The position numbers and the translations under genes were made by a program. From positions 6,696,001 to 6,760,000 of the forward strand of contig NC_083714.1 in the NCBI RefSeq assembly GCF_033118175.1: 64,000 nt of DNA. Reading direction: 5' to 3'. Source of the stretch: Dama dama (lineage: Eukaryota > Chordata > Mammalia > Artiodactyla > Cervidae). Shown here piece after piece: positions 35,690 through 48,139 of this stretch; the first letter of the stretch is position 1, and each line of letters begins with the position of its first letter. The notes below the pieces were generated by a model. The model was not told the origin of the DNA, did not search any database, and was given only the letters and a program-made list of their open reading frames with translations.

Positions 35690-36288
35690 TTTTCCATTTT
35701 TTCTAACTTTTCACTTTGAGATAATTTTAGACTTGTAGAATAGCTGCAAAGATATGACAGAGAATTCCTTTATAGCTTTCAACCAGCTTCCCCTAAGGCT
35801 AGCATCTTACATAGTTACGGTACACTTATCAAAATTAAGAAATTAGCATTGGGTCAACACTATTAACTAAGCTATAGATTTTATTTGGAGTTCCCCAGCT
35901 TTTCAGTAATGTCCCCTTTCTATTTCAGGATCTAACGCAGGAGACCACACTGCATGTAGTCATCATGTGTCCTTAGTCTGATCGGTGGTGGTTCCTTTGT
36001 CTTTCCTCATATTTCAAGATCTTGATACCTCTGAAGAGCACCAGCCAGGCATTTTTGTAGAATGTCCCTATATTTGGATTTGTGTGACAATTTTGTCATG
36101 ATGAGACCAATTTGTGGAGTCTGGGGAAGAATGCCACAAGGGAAGTACTCTTCTCGTCGCCTTCTCTGGGGAGAGTGTAACATCACTGTGATGCCTTATC
36201 ACTGGCAGAGTTAACTGTGGCTTAGGTGCTATGTGGCAAGTTTTCCCCACCGTAAAGTTAATATTTTCCCTTTTAACAAGTCCTTGCT
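35690..36288 (-). mobile_element. Old L1M 3'-region fragment
   Basis: The antisense L1M style is clear in 'TAGACTTGTAGAATAGCTGC' near 35729, 'TAGCATCTTACATAGTTACGG' near 35799 and 'TTCCCCAGCTTTTCAGTAATG' near 35892. The boundary towards 36288 is approximate. Confidence 0.6.
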
Positions 36289-36292
36289 TGTG

Positions 36293-36465
36293 TTTGCTTA
36301 GTTGCTCAGTCGTGTCCAACTCTTTGTGACCCCATGGACTGTAGCCTGCCAGGCTCCTCTGTCCAGGGGGATTCTCCAGGCAAGAACACTGGAGTGGGTT
36401 GCCATGCCCTCCTCCAGGGGGATCTTCTCAACCCAGAGATGTAACCCATGCAGGTCTCCCACAAC
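36293..36465 (-). mobile_element. Bov-tA SINE, partial
   Basis: An antisense copy from TTTGCTTAGTTGCTCAGTCG to AGGTCTCCCACA, missing the end of the tRNA head. Possible target copies are AACAAGTCCTTG (36277-36288) and AACAAATCCTTA (36463-36474). Confidence 0.88.
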
Positions 36466-36779
36466 AAATCCTTAGAAGGGAGTAAATAAGTCCAGCCTAC
36501 TTCAAGGGGAGGAAAACTAAGTTTCATCTCCCAGAGGGAAGACTAACAAAGAATTTGTGGACATATGATAAAGCAGTACAGTAATTACCAAACATTTTAG
36601 AGGAGATAGGCTATGCCAATTGTCCATCTCTCCTCAAAGTTTCACTCACTACTGTTAGCGCACACTAGTGCCTTTTACTGGTAGCTATTATCACTCTGGG
36701 ACTCCCTAGGTGATTTTCTGTTTCTCCTATTCCATGTTTTTAAACACATGTATTTAAAGCTACAGTTTTCTCTCTGAGA
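36466..36779. other. No gene seen
   Basis: No supported feature. Confidence 0.35.
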
Positions 36780-37262
36780 ACCACTCTCTCCTTATACGTC
36801 TGATATGTAGTACTTTCACTGCAATTCAGCTTCAAATATTTCACCGTGTCTCCTCTATTACTGGCATTTTACCAGTGAGTTATTTAGGAGTGCGTTTTAA
36901 GGTTCCAAACATAGGTTTGTTTGACTTTATCATTTTAACGTTGCTTCAAATTTAATTGAATAATGGTGAGGGAACATAGTCTGTATGGTGTTGATTCTCT
37001 GAAATTTGTTCAAATATCTTTCATCAAGTAGTATGTGGTCTATTTTTGTAATTTCCCCCTGTGCACTTGGGAAAAAGTCTCTATCTCTAGTGGATGCAGG
37101 GTTTTTACATGACTTTCAGATTGTTGTTTAAATCTCCTCTGTCCTTACCAATATTTTGTGCTTGGTCCATTTCTGGTAGAAGTGGGTTAAATGTACTATG
37201 ATTTGCATTCTTTTTGTGAGTAGAACTGCTTATTTACTTGCCTTTTGAATAAAAAATATACA
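36780..37262 (-). mobile_element. Old L1 fragment, 5'/ORF1-side sequence in antisense
   Basis: 'ACCAGTGAGTTATTTAGGAG', 'AATAATGGTGAGGGAACATAG' and 'CACTTGGGAAAAAGTC' follow the well-known antisense L1 text in order. Confidence 0.7.
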
Positions 37263-37452
37263 AATGTGGTCACATTAAACATTCTGCAGATTTTTTTGTA
37301 GTTAGTAAAAGTTTACTGTGCACACACCAGAAAGACAGCTTGCAAACCAGAAGCACTCAAAACAGGGAACAAGGCTCAGGGGTATATTGTTATAAGGCAA
37401 CTTATGTAGTGAGGAAATTCTTCACAGTGGTTGGTTATAATATTAGGATTTT
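37263..37452. other. Unclassified sequence flanking a BovB insertion
   Basis: Sequence of LTR-like style that may continue beyond the BovB at 38614-38790. I cannot name the family. Confidence 0.3.
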
Positions 37453-38613
37453 TAGTTCAGTTCAGTTGCTCAATCATATCCAGTTCTGTGACCCGTGGAC
37501 TGCAGTATGCCAGTCTTCCCTGTCCATCACCAACATCCACAGCTTGCTCAAATTCATTTCCATCGAGTCGGTGATGCCATCCAACCATCACATCCTCTGT
37601 CATCCCCTTCTCCTCCCGCCTTCAGTCTTTCCCTGCATCAGGGTCTTTTCTAATTATCCAGTTCTTCACATCAAGTGGCCAAAGTATTAGAGTTTCAGCT
37701 TCAGCATCAATCCTTCCAATGAATGTTCAGGACTGATTTCCTTTAGGATTGACTGGTTGGATCTCCTTGCAGTCTAAGGGACTCTCTCAAGAGTCTTCTC
37801 CAACACCACAGTTCAAAAGCATCAACTCTTTGGTGCTCAGCTTTCTTTATGGTTCAACTCTCATATCCATACATGACTGCTGGAAAAACCATAGCTTTGA
37901 CTGGGCAGACATCTGTCGGAAAAGTAATATCTCTGCTTTTTAATATGCTGTCTAGGTTAGTCATAGCTTTTCTACCAAGGGGCAAGCGTCTTTTAATTTC
38001 ATGGCTGCAGTCACCATCTGCAGTGATTTTGGAGCCCAAGAAAATAAAGTCTGTCACTATTTCTATTGTTTCCCCATCTATTTGTCATGAAGTGATGGGA
38101 CTGGATGCCATGATCTTAGTTTTCTGAGTTTTAAGCCACCTTTTTCACTCTCTTCTTTCACTTTCAGCAAGAGGCTCTTTAGTTCTTCTTCACTTTCTGC
38201 CTTTAGGGTGGTGTCATCTGCATATCTGAGGTATCTCTTGACTTCCTACTTTTGCATTCCAGTCCCCTATGATGAAAAGAACATCTGTTTTGGGGATGAT
38301 ACTTCTAGAAGGTCTTGCATGTCTTCATAGGATCTTTCAACTTCAGCTTCTTCAGCATTAATGTTTGGGGCACAGAGTAAGATTACTGTGATATTGAATG
38401 GTTTGCTTTGGAAATGAACAGAGGTCATTCTGTCATTTTTGAGATTGAACCCAAGTACTGCATTTTTAACTCTTTTGTTGACTATGAGGGCTACTCCATT
38501 TCTTCTAAGGAATTCTTTCCCACAGTAGTAGTATACAATGGTCATCTGAATTAAATTTGCCCATTCCAGTACACTTTAGTTCACTGATTGCTAAAGTGTC
38601 AATGTTCACTCTT
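37453..38613 (-). mobile_element. BovB (RTE) LINE with a large internal deletion
   Basis: Read on minus: the endonuclease start (FLRRNGVALIVNKRVKNAVLG near 38490), then a jump at about 38232 from the endonuclease region (GACTGGAATGCAAAAGTAGG) into the reverse transcriptase YADD region, then SKITADGDCSHEIKRRLPLGRK and the 3' end at 37453. The middle of the ORF is missing, so the copy is dead. Confidence 0.9.
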
Positions 38614-38811
38614 GCCAGAATTTTCAGTAGTTACAGCATATCAACCATGAGAAAGGGTTTAGGTTTTGCTCATTATCTCCAGAGCTTTAAGTAAGAAATG
38701 ATCCAAGTCAGAGTAGACTCCCCCAAATGACCTATATTAAACTTTACTTCTATGACTAAACTGGTTTCGTTTGTTCGGGGATTTTTAAGGCTGGCGTCCT
38801 TTTGTGGTTGT

Positions 38812-39150
38812 TGTTTTTTAATTGAAATAGAGTTAATTTACAATGCTGAGTTCATTTCAAGAGTATAACACAGTGATTCAGATAGATAGATAGATTCTTT
38901 TTCAGATTCTTTTCCAATATAGGTTTTTACAAGATATAGAGTTCCCTATGCTATACAGTAGGTCCTTGTCTATTTTACGTATGGTAGTGTGTATATATCC
39001 CAAACTCCTAATTTATAACCCTCGTCCCCTTTGGTAACTCTAAGTTTGTTTTCTATGTCCAGGAGTCTGTTTCTGTCTTGTAAATAAGTTCATTTGCACC
39101 ATATTTTAGCTTCTACATGTAAGTGATATCATATCATATTTGTCTTTCTT
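38812..39150 (-). mobile_element. L1 3'-UTR fragment
   Basis: Antisense cetartiodactyl L1 text: GAGTTAATTTACAATGCTGAG, a (GATA)n stretch near 38880, GCTATACAGTAGGTCCTTG, TTTGGTAACTCTAAGTTTG and GTAAATAAGTTCATTTGCACC. Confidence 0.8.
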
Positions 39151-39884
39151 ACGGTGCAGATTTTTTAGCTTCTTTTTTTCCTTTGGCTGCTCTGCCACAC
39201 CGCCCCACCCACTTCCTTTCCCCCTCCTCATCACCCTTCCCACTCCACCCACAGGTGACGTATGTCAACAACTCAGTTCATGTCCTTTAATATAACCAAA
39301 TATAGATATCTGTCTATGTACACTTATATATATATATAGTATTCTTTCCCATTTGTGTTTCACAAAATTGGGCTCACATTATACACATTTTGGGCAGGCT
39401 TTTATTCCTCACTTAGTAACCAACATCCATCTCTCCCAATTAATTGTCATAACTCTGGATCATTCTTTTTAATACCCACATAATAATTGCGGGTGTTGAT
39501 TGAACTGTTTCCCTCTGTTGGTTACTCACCTTATTTCCAGGTTTTTTCACCACCATGAGAAAAGTAGCAATAAACATTCTTTTCACATATATCTGTCCAC
39601 CCCACATAGACCAGATGTGCAGATTCATTGCCAACAGTTAAAAGACCAGCAACTCTTAATGCTGACGGGTGCATATTCTGGGAAACATATTCTGGTCTAT
39701 TTCAGGTCGAAATGGAAGGAACACAGCCTTTTTGGAAACCAGTTGGGCAATATTTTTTCTTTGTGGGAATCATTCCCAGAGAATAAGAATAGCCTCTCTG
39801 CTAAGTCAGCACTGATGCACAGCAGAGGGATAAAGAGAGACAAAGAGCTGTGAACATACAGCTAATGGCAGTTAAGAGCCAGAG
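39151..39884. other. No gene seen; old L1-like 3' UTR wording in part
   Basis: Positions 39300-39640 resemble an old L1 3' UTR (CAATAAACATTCTTTTCACAT near 39568). The rest is unassigned. Confidence 0.4.
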
Positions 39885-39897
39885 AAGGACAGAGAAA

Positions 39898-39960
39898 GAA
39901 GCCTGTCATGGTGCAGTCCACGGGGTCGTGAAGAGTCAGACACAACTTGGCGACTGCATA
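39898..39960 (+). mobile_element. BovA 3'-end fragment
   Basis: A sense stub: GAAGCCTGTCATGGTGCAGTCC is followed by AGAGTCAGACACAACTTGGCG. Confidence 0.7.
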
Positions 39961-40152
39961 AGAGCCAGAGAGCCTGGTGGGAGAGGGCAGTGGAGAGGGG
40001 ACTTACCTACGAAGCTCAGGTCAGGGACTCGGTGGAAAAATCTCACACTCTGAAATATGAGATTGTTCTACGTGGGGGATGTCCTTGAGGATGTTGCCTC
40101 TGCAGAACCCCCTGGGCTCTCTGAATGGCAGGGGTCCTTCAATTACCCAGCA

Positions 40153-40378
40153 GAGCTAGTGAGGACACAGAGGAGAAGCCGTGTGAAGATGCAGAGATTG
40201 GAGTCATGAAGCCACAAGCCAGGGAACACCTTGGCTGGAAGGTGGAAAACAAGGAAGGATCCTCCCCTACAGTCCCTGGAGGGAGCCCAACCCTGCCAAC
40301 ACTCTGATTTTGGACTTCTGGCTTCCAGAGTCCTGAGTGGATAAATTTTTGTTGTTTTAAACCACTCAGTTTGTGGTA
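40153..40378 (+). mobile_element. MLT1-type LTR, 3' half
   Basis: 'GAGATTGGAGTCATGAAGCC', 'CTCTGATTTTGGACTTCTGGC' and 'TTGTTGTTTTAAACCACTCAG' follow the MLT1 order. A Bov-tA cuts it at 40380. Confidence 0.75.
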
Positions 40379-40379
40379 A

Positions 40380-40588
40380 TGTGTTGTGCTTAGTTGCTCA
40401 GTTGTGTCCAACTCTTTGCGACCCCATGGGCTGTAGCCTGCCAGGCTCCTCTGTCCATGAGGATTCTCCAGGCAAGAATACTGGAGTGGGTTGCTATGCC
40501 CTCCTCACAACCCAGGGATTGTACCCAGGTCTCCCGAATTGCAGGTGGACTCTTTACCATCTGATTCTTCCCCCACCAGGGAAGCCCA
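40380..40588 (-). mobile_element. Bov-tA SINE
   Basis: An antisense copy from TGTGTTGTGCTTAGTTGCTC to ACCAGGGAAGCCC, inserted at the 3' end of the MLT1 LTR. Confidence 0.9.
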
Positions 40589-40616
40589 ATGTTGTGGCAA
40601 TTCTATAACGTATATT

Positions 40617-40830
40617 GTGCTTGTGTGCTGAGTCATGTCTGGCTCTTTGCAACCCCATGAACTGTAGCCGGCCAGGCTCCTCTGTCCATGGGATTTCCCA
40701 GGCAAGAATACTGGAGTGGATTGCCATGCCCTTCACCAGGGAATCTTCCCAACCCAGGGATCAAAACGACATCTCCTTATCTCCTACATTGGCAGGCAGA
40801 TTCTTTTACCACTGCGCCACCTGGGAAGCC
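40617..40830 (-). mobile_element. Bov-tA SINE with target duplication
   Basis: An antisense copy between CTATAACGTATATT (40603-40616) and CTATAACATATATT (40831-40844), one mismatch in 14. Confidence 0.94.
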
Positions 40831-40893
40831 CTATAACATATATTACCAATATATATATAAATAGAACACAGGCATATATGCATGTAATATATG

Positions 40894-40894
<1 letters not shown>

Positions 40895-40950
<56 letters not shown>
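40895..40950. repeat. (CA)n(TA)n microsatellite
   Basis: An uninterrupted CA run (40895-40938) passes into a TA run to about 40950. Confidence 0.97.
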
Positions 40951-40961
40951 ATGTACTATAG

Positions 40962-41255
40962 GACTTCCCTGGTGGTTCAGTGGTTAAGAATCCTCCTGCC
41001 AATGCAGGGGACACAAGTTTGATGCCTGGTCCAGGAACTAAAATCCAAGATGCCACAGAGCAACTAAGCCCAAATGCCACAATGCCACAACTACTGAACC
41101 TGTGCGCCTAGAGCCTGTGCTCCACAACAAGAGAAACCACCACAAAGAGAAGCCCGCACACTGCAATAAAGAGTAGCTTCACTTGCCGCAGCTAGGGAAA
41201 ACACACACACAGCAGCAAAGACCCAGTGCAGCCAAAAATAAATAGTTTTTAAATA
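40962..41255 (+). mobile_element. CHR-type SINE, nearly complete
   Basis: GGACTTCCCTGGTGGTTCAG at the head, the TTTGATGCCTGGTCCAGGAAC B-box region, the GCCACAACTACTGAACC body, and the tail AGCCAAAAATAAATAG. Confidence 0.93.
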
Positions 41256-41782
41256 AATATTTTTAAAAATTAAAAAATAGGTATTATTTATAAATTATAT
41301 ATACTTTTATATCATATTTATTAATAGATATTGGAGGTGCCTGATGTCTTGGTCACTTGCTCAGAGGCCTGAAGGGAAAGGACTAGAAGATTTGTGACAA
41401 TGAAGAAGTCTATAGTGGAGGCTTGTGGGTGGACAGCTGGTAGTGGGTATAAAGTAGGAAGATTCGAGGATTGGGAGCAAATACCCAGCAGAAAACATCC
41501 AGGCACAGAAGAGGGACTGAACAAACAAGTAGACAAATTAATTTGGCCAGCTGATGTTAGCCATCTTTTGTCATGGGTTACCTGAAACTATCCTGAGGGG
41601 TCTGTGCACAGATAGTTCCCATAGGCCCAGATGGAGGCCCAAGAATAAAGGCTCCTCCCCCTTACCAAGGCTGATCCATCTACTGCTACCTCTGAATGTT
41701 CAACTTGCCAGTGACAGGAACCAACTGGTACTGAACCCCTGATGAGTGTTAAAAGAGAGACTTATTTTCATTGTATGCTGCC
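41256..41782. other. No gene seen
   Basis: AT-rich, then mixed sequence; short frames without family signature. Confidence 0.4.
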
Positions 41783-41794
41783 GTGCACTATTTG

Positions 41795-42012
41795 GGCTTC
41801 CCTGGTGGCTCAGAGGGTAAAGCGTCTGTCTACAATGTGGGAGACCTGGGTTTGATCCCTGGGTCGGGAAGATCCCCTGGAGAAGGAAATGGCAACCCAC
41901 TCCAGTACTCGTGCCTGGAAAATCCCATGGACGGAGAAGCCTGGTAGGCTACAGTCCATGGGGTCGCAAAGAGTCAGACACGACTGAGCAAGTTCACTCA
42001 CTCACTCACTTT
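41795..42012 (+). mobile_element. Bov-tA SINE with perfect 12-bp target duplication
   Basis: A complete, little-diverged sense copy with a (TCAC)n-type tail, between identical GTGCACTATTTG at 41783-41794 and 42013-42024. The low divergence marks a young insertion. Confidence 0.97.
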
Positions 42013-42024
42013 GTGCACTATTTG

Positions 42025-43046
42025 AATTTTACCATGTGCACATGTCACTTCTATAGTAAAAATTATGAAACCATTCTTGCTTTGAATGAGAGGAAAAAAA
42101 TGAGAAAGACCTGGTTGAGCAGGAGAGGGAAATGTAGTCAGTTCTGAAGGCAGCAGCAGATGGAGCCAAAGGCAAAGTGAAAGGATGAGCCTCAGGTAGA
42201 AACACACAGGCTTGTGGGTGATGGGAAGAGGGCAGAGAGGTCGGGGGGCACAGCAGGGGCAAGTGTTGGGTACAAGATGGTCAAGAAAGTGAGGAGCAAG
42301 GTCTTCTGCTAAAGGTGAGGGAGGAAGCAAGGCAGCAGAGTCCCAGGGATGGAGAGAACACAGAAGGTATGAAAACAGCCCTGAGGATTCTCTCCATGGG
42401 GGAAGGAAGGAGGGAATGAGAATAGTGATCATTAATGTTTTTAAGATGAGTGCTGGTGTTACATGAGTCTTTGCTCTGTTCTTCCTTAACCCTTTCAATG
42501 TGTTTGACATCAGTGTCATTGTGGGGCTCCTAGAGGACTTAAGCAGAGATGGGCAGGCCCTGTCAGGGTCTGCCTGACTTAGGATGGTGTGAATTTCTGG
42601 TGCACCCAATCTGCTCTGCTCTGTAACCTTCTTCTGTTAGGATAAGCCTCTAGGTGTAGGCTCAGGGGAATCAGATAATGGTGGGTAGGAGGTGTTCAAA
42701 CAGTCCAGGCTTCTATTCTAAGAAACCATCCAGAATAGGGTGTGTTGGGGAGAGGCCATGTTACACAGAGGAGTCTTAATGCTAACGAAAGGAAGGGAGG
42801 TGAGGAAGAGGGAAGGCCTTTAGGGCATGGGAAATTGTTGACAGTCAAAGGCTTACAGAATCCCAGGAAGAAGCCACTCCTCTGATGTTAGGGCACTCAG
42901 CTCTGGGAAGCTTGGAACCAGAAAGTGCAGAGAAAATTATGATAAACCATTGACATTTTCACCCCATTTCATCCCCTTCTGTCCCCCAGCCAGTGTTAGA
43001 TGTTTGCTGTGTGTCCTTGCAGACTTTTACAAAATATGTTTTGTTA
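42025..43046. other. No gene recognised; GA-rich old repeat-like sequence
   Basis: The 203-codon minus frame at 41998-42609 has no recognisable domain and follows the base bias of a purine-rich strand. Part of the sequence resembles the same unnamed old repeat as 2511-2827. Confidence 0.4.
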
Positions 43047-43048
43047 TA

Positions 43049-43079
<31 letters not shown>

Positions 43080-43083
43080 GCAC
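43047..43083. repeat. (CA)n microsatellite
   Basis: A CA run with two early interruptions. Confidence 0.95.
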
Positions 43084-43435
43084 AAACAACATGCAGGACT
43101 TGTGTACAGAGAGGGGAGTTTACAAATTGCAGCTTACTCTATGTCCTGTTCTGCATTTTGCTTATAGTCATTAGGATGCTTTTTGAAATCAACTTAACAG
43201 TGTCATTCTTTCCTTTTCCCTGCTGCATTTTAACCTACTAGATGACTATGACCCACTGCATTTATCCATTTACTTACTGATGGGAATTTAGATTCTTCCT
43301 GGTTTTTCCTATCACCAACATCCTTGGGCATGTGTCCTAATACACATCAGATACCAGTGTTTCTCTAGATGTGCCAGGCAGTGAGTTATAGAGAGAATGG
43401 CCATTTTCAGTTGTAATACTTTTAGTTTGAGGCCA

Positions 43436-43590
43436 GTCTTGTCGCTTATATGACCCCACAAGCTGAATGACCCTGGGAAGTTGCAGACACCCTCAGTTTC
43501 CTGCCTGTTTACTCACCTATAGAAGGAGATAATAGTACATAGTTCAATCATAGGATTGTTTCATGGCTTAGTTAATACTTATGTATGGCT
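43436..43590 (+). mobile_element. MIR SINE
   Basis: The MIR core is clear: GCTGAATGACCCTGGGAAGTT, CCTCAGTTTCCTGCCTGTTTAC and GATAATAGTACATAGTTCAATC, ending in TTAGTTAATACTTATG. Confidence 0.8.
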
Positions 43591-43596
43591 TTTTTT

Positions 43597-45860
<2,264 letters not shown>

Positions 45861-46559
45861 CTAGCACAGATTCTGCCAGATAACCGCACCAAGTGTCCCT
45901 CCAAAGTTTAATATATGCCCCCCTCCAGCAGTGCACACAGCCACTGGTTTATTCATGACCTTCGTAAATTTAGCAAATCTGATGAGAAAAAATGATTTGT
46001 GGTTTGAGTATGCAGCTCCCAATTATTGATGGTGTGCATTAGAATTCCCTCCCATTTGGATTGAGTCAGGGATCAGGAAACTATGGCCTATGACCCGAAT
46101 GCAGCCAGCCAGTAAACAGTATCAGAGCAGATTAGTTTACACATTGGTTAGGGCAGCTGTCCTGCCAAAAGTCTGGAGGCCAGGCAAGTTGCAATGGATC
46201 ACTTAGCCTGCAGAGTAGGAACTATTTCCTGTCTGCCCTGTCACAGAAGAGCTTTCCAGCGCTGCTTTTTGCCTATTTGAGTCCTCTGCTCCTTCACCGA
46301 GCGGGAGGTTAGCTACCTTTGGGAATGTGGGCTTACAACTATTCTCTGCCCCAGCAGGCTTCACAGTCATCAGTGCATTTAGTCCCCACAAGCCCAAAAG
46401 AGACACGGTGCCACTTACCAGTTTTAAGAACCCGAAACTAAAGCTTGAGACTGAGGAACCGGAAGAAGCGGGGCCAGAGCCCTGGAACCTATAATTCGGC
46501 TCCCCTCCCCCACGATCACCTCTTCAACGACTGATCCTGTAGGAACCACGTGCCCTCTG
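45861..46559. other. Intergenic sequence between the SET pseudogene and the CXorf49-like gene
   Basis: A stretch near 46070-46110 (TCAGGAAACTATGGCCTATG) resembles a DNA-transposon-derived repeat. The rest is unassigned. Both neighbours are transcribed or derived away from this interval. Confidence 0.4.
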
Positions 46560-46722
46560 TCCTCATTGGTGGGAGCCCTCAAAAAACGGGCATGCAGCAC
46601 ACGCCGATTGGTGGGCTGTGGCACGCATGCACCCTGCTGTTAAGGGGTAGGATCTTGGCCCCCATTCCGAGGGCTTCTAGCACCTAGGGCTGTGAGGGTT
46701 GTGGAGTCTGCTGTGTTGAGAA
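46560..46722 (+). promoter_or_regulatory. Candidate promoter with two inverted CCAAT boxes
   Basis: Two identical ATTGGTGGG motifs (reverse-strand CCAAT, the NF-Y site) lie at 46565 and 46607, 42 bp apart and about 115-160 bp before the ATG at 46723. I see no TATA box. Position and motif doubling suggest the proximal promoter of the downstream gene; no transcription start is proven. Confidence 0.5.
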
Positions 46723-48045
46723 ATGAGCTCGTCCGACGATGATGAGGTATGTCTGACTGGGATCAGGTCTTTCCCCAGGGCACAGGGAGGGCAGCGGTGG
46801 GGACAGGACCCACTTAGTGGGGTCCCCGGGGTGGTGTAGGCGACCATGGCCTGGGTAGAGTGGCCCAGATGAGGGCACTCCAAGGTGGTGAGGGTGCAGC
46901 CGTCTGGAGGTTTGGGGAGGAGGCCTGGGGACCGGGGAGGTCTAGGAGAGCAATTGCTGGAACATGTCTCTGGGTCTCCAGGGGCTAACTTCACTGAACC
47001 AGCCCCCCTCAGACCTGGAGCCCTCCGACCTGTCCTCGGACGAGTTCCAGGAGACACCGCACATGAAGGTGGGCATCTTCTGCAAAGAAGGAGGCCAGCT
47101 CAAGGCGGGGGGCTTGGATGCTTCTGGAGGCAGGCCCCGACAGGCTGCCCTCAGCGGGCCTGGCGCTTACCTGTGCTCCATCCAACATGTGTTAGCTGCC
47201 ACCATGCATAGGCAGTTCACAAGAGAGTTCGACATCTCTTCTCCCAACAAGCCATCTAAGAAAGCGCCGAGCGTGGGCAGCGGGAAGCGAGGGGGAAGGC
47301 CCGGCCACCTGCCCCAGGTCACCCCATGGAAGAAGGGCCCTCAGGAGAAATCGCCGGGTGGCGCTGTCTCCAAAGTCATCCTGGGGAGAAAGCCCCAGGC
47401 CTGCCTCTCGGGGGGTCCCCTGGCACTAGACAGCTTCCCTCCCATCTCGGGCCTGCCAGTCCTTGGCAGAACTGGGAAGTATTCCTTGGTCTCTCCGGGG
47501 GCCAGACAACCCAAGCAAAACACCGGGAAGCCACCAGGGGCCAGCAGGACCAAGGACTCCGACCTGGTGGCCCAAGGAGATGGCAACCGAGGCAAAGAGC
47601 CGGCCCCAAAGAGCCAAGTGAGTAGGCGACCCTCCCTTCCCCTCCCCTCCTCTCCCCTCCCCTCCTCTCCCCTCCCCTCCCCTCCCTTCCCCCTCCAGGC
47701 ACTCCACCCTGAAGCTTGCAAGGGATCTTTTTCTCTTTGAAGTTGTCATTAGGATGCCCAGTGGGGCTGGTGGAGGAGGGCACTGGCAGCCAGTGAGCAC
47801 TGACTAATCCCTCAGTTGTTGGGCGGCTCCTGATTCCTGCTGCCTTCTTTGCAGTGGCCCTGAGCTTTCTCAGAGCCCCACTGCTCTCCCTGGCTGACTT
47901 CTGGAGAGCATTTTCAAGAGTTTAGATTTTTACTTTTTATCTGTTCCCTACCTTGCCCTGCCCACCACCCCCGCCCACACACACACACAAGATCTCAAGA
48001 GTTTAGCTTTTTACTTCTTATCTGCTCCCTATCTCGCCCTGCCCC

Positions 48046-48094
<49 letters not shown>

Positions 48095-48097
48095 GCG

Positions 48098-48139
<42 letters not shown>

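Noticed and set aside
41998..42609. 203-codon minus frame
   Set aside because: No recognisable domain, no splice context, strong purine bias of the strand; it may be a chance frame in an old repeat.
46964..47740. Single 258-codon ORF in place of a spliced exon 2
   Set aside because: The first codons before 46982 lie in the intron, and after 47617 it reads through a GTGAGT donor into a simple pyrimidine tract.
47376..47800. Minus-strand Arg/Gly-rich frames over the CXorf49-like exon 2
   Set aside because: They arise from the antisense of the exon and the GGGGA repeat; no family match.
48047..48136. CRISPR-like or regulatory array
   Set aside because: It is a plain CA microsatellite; the repeats have no spacers.
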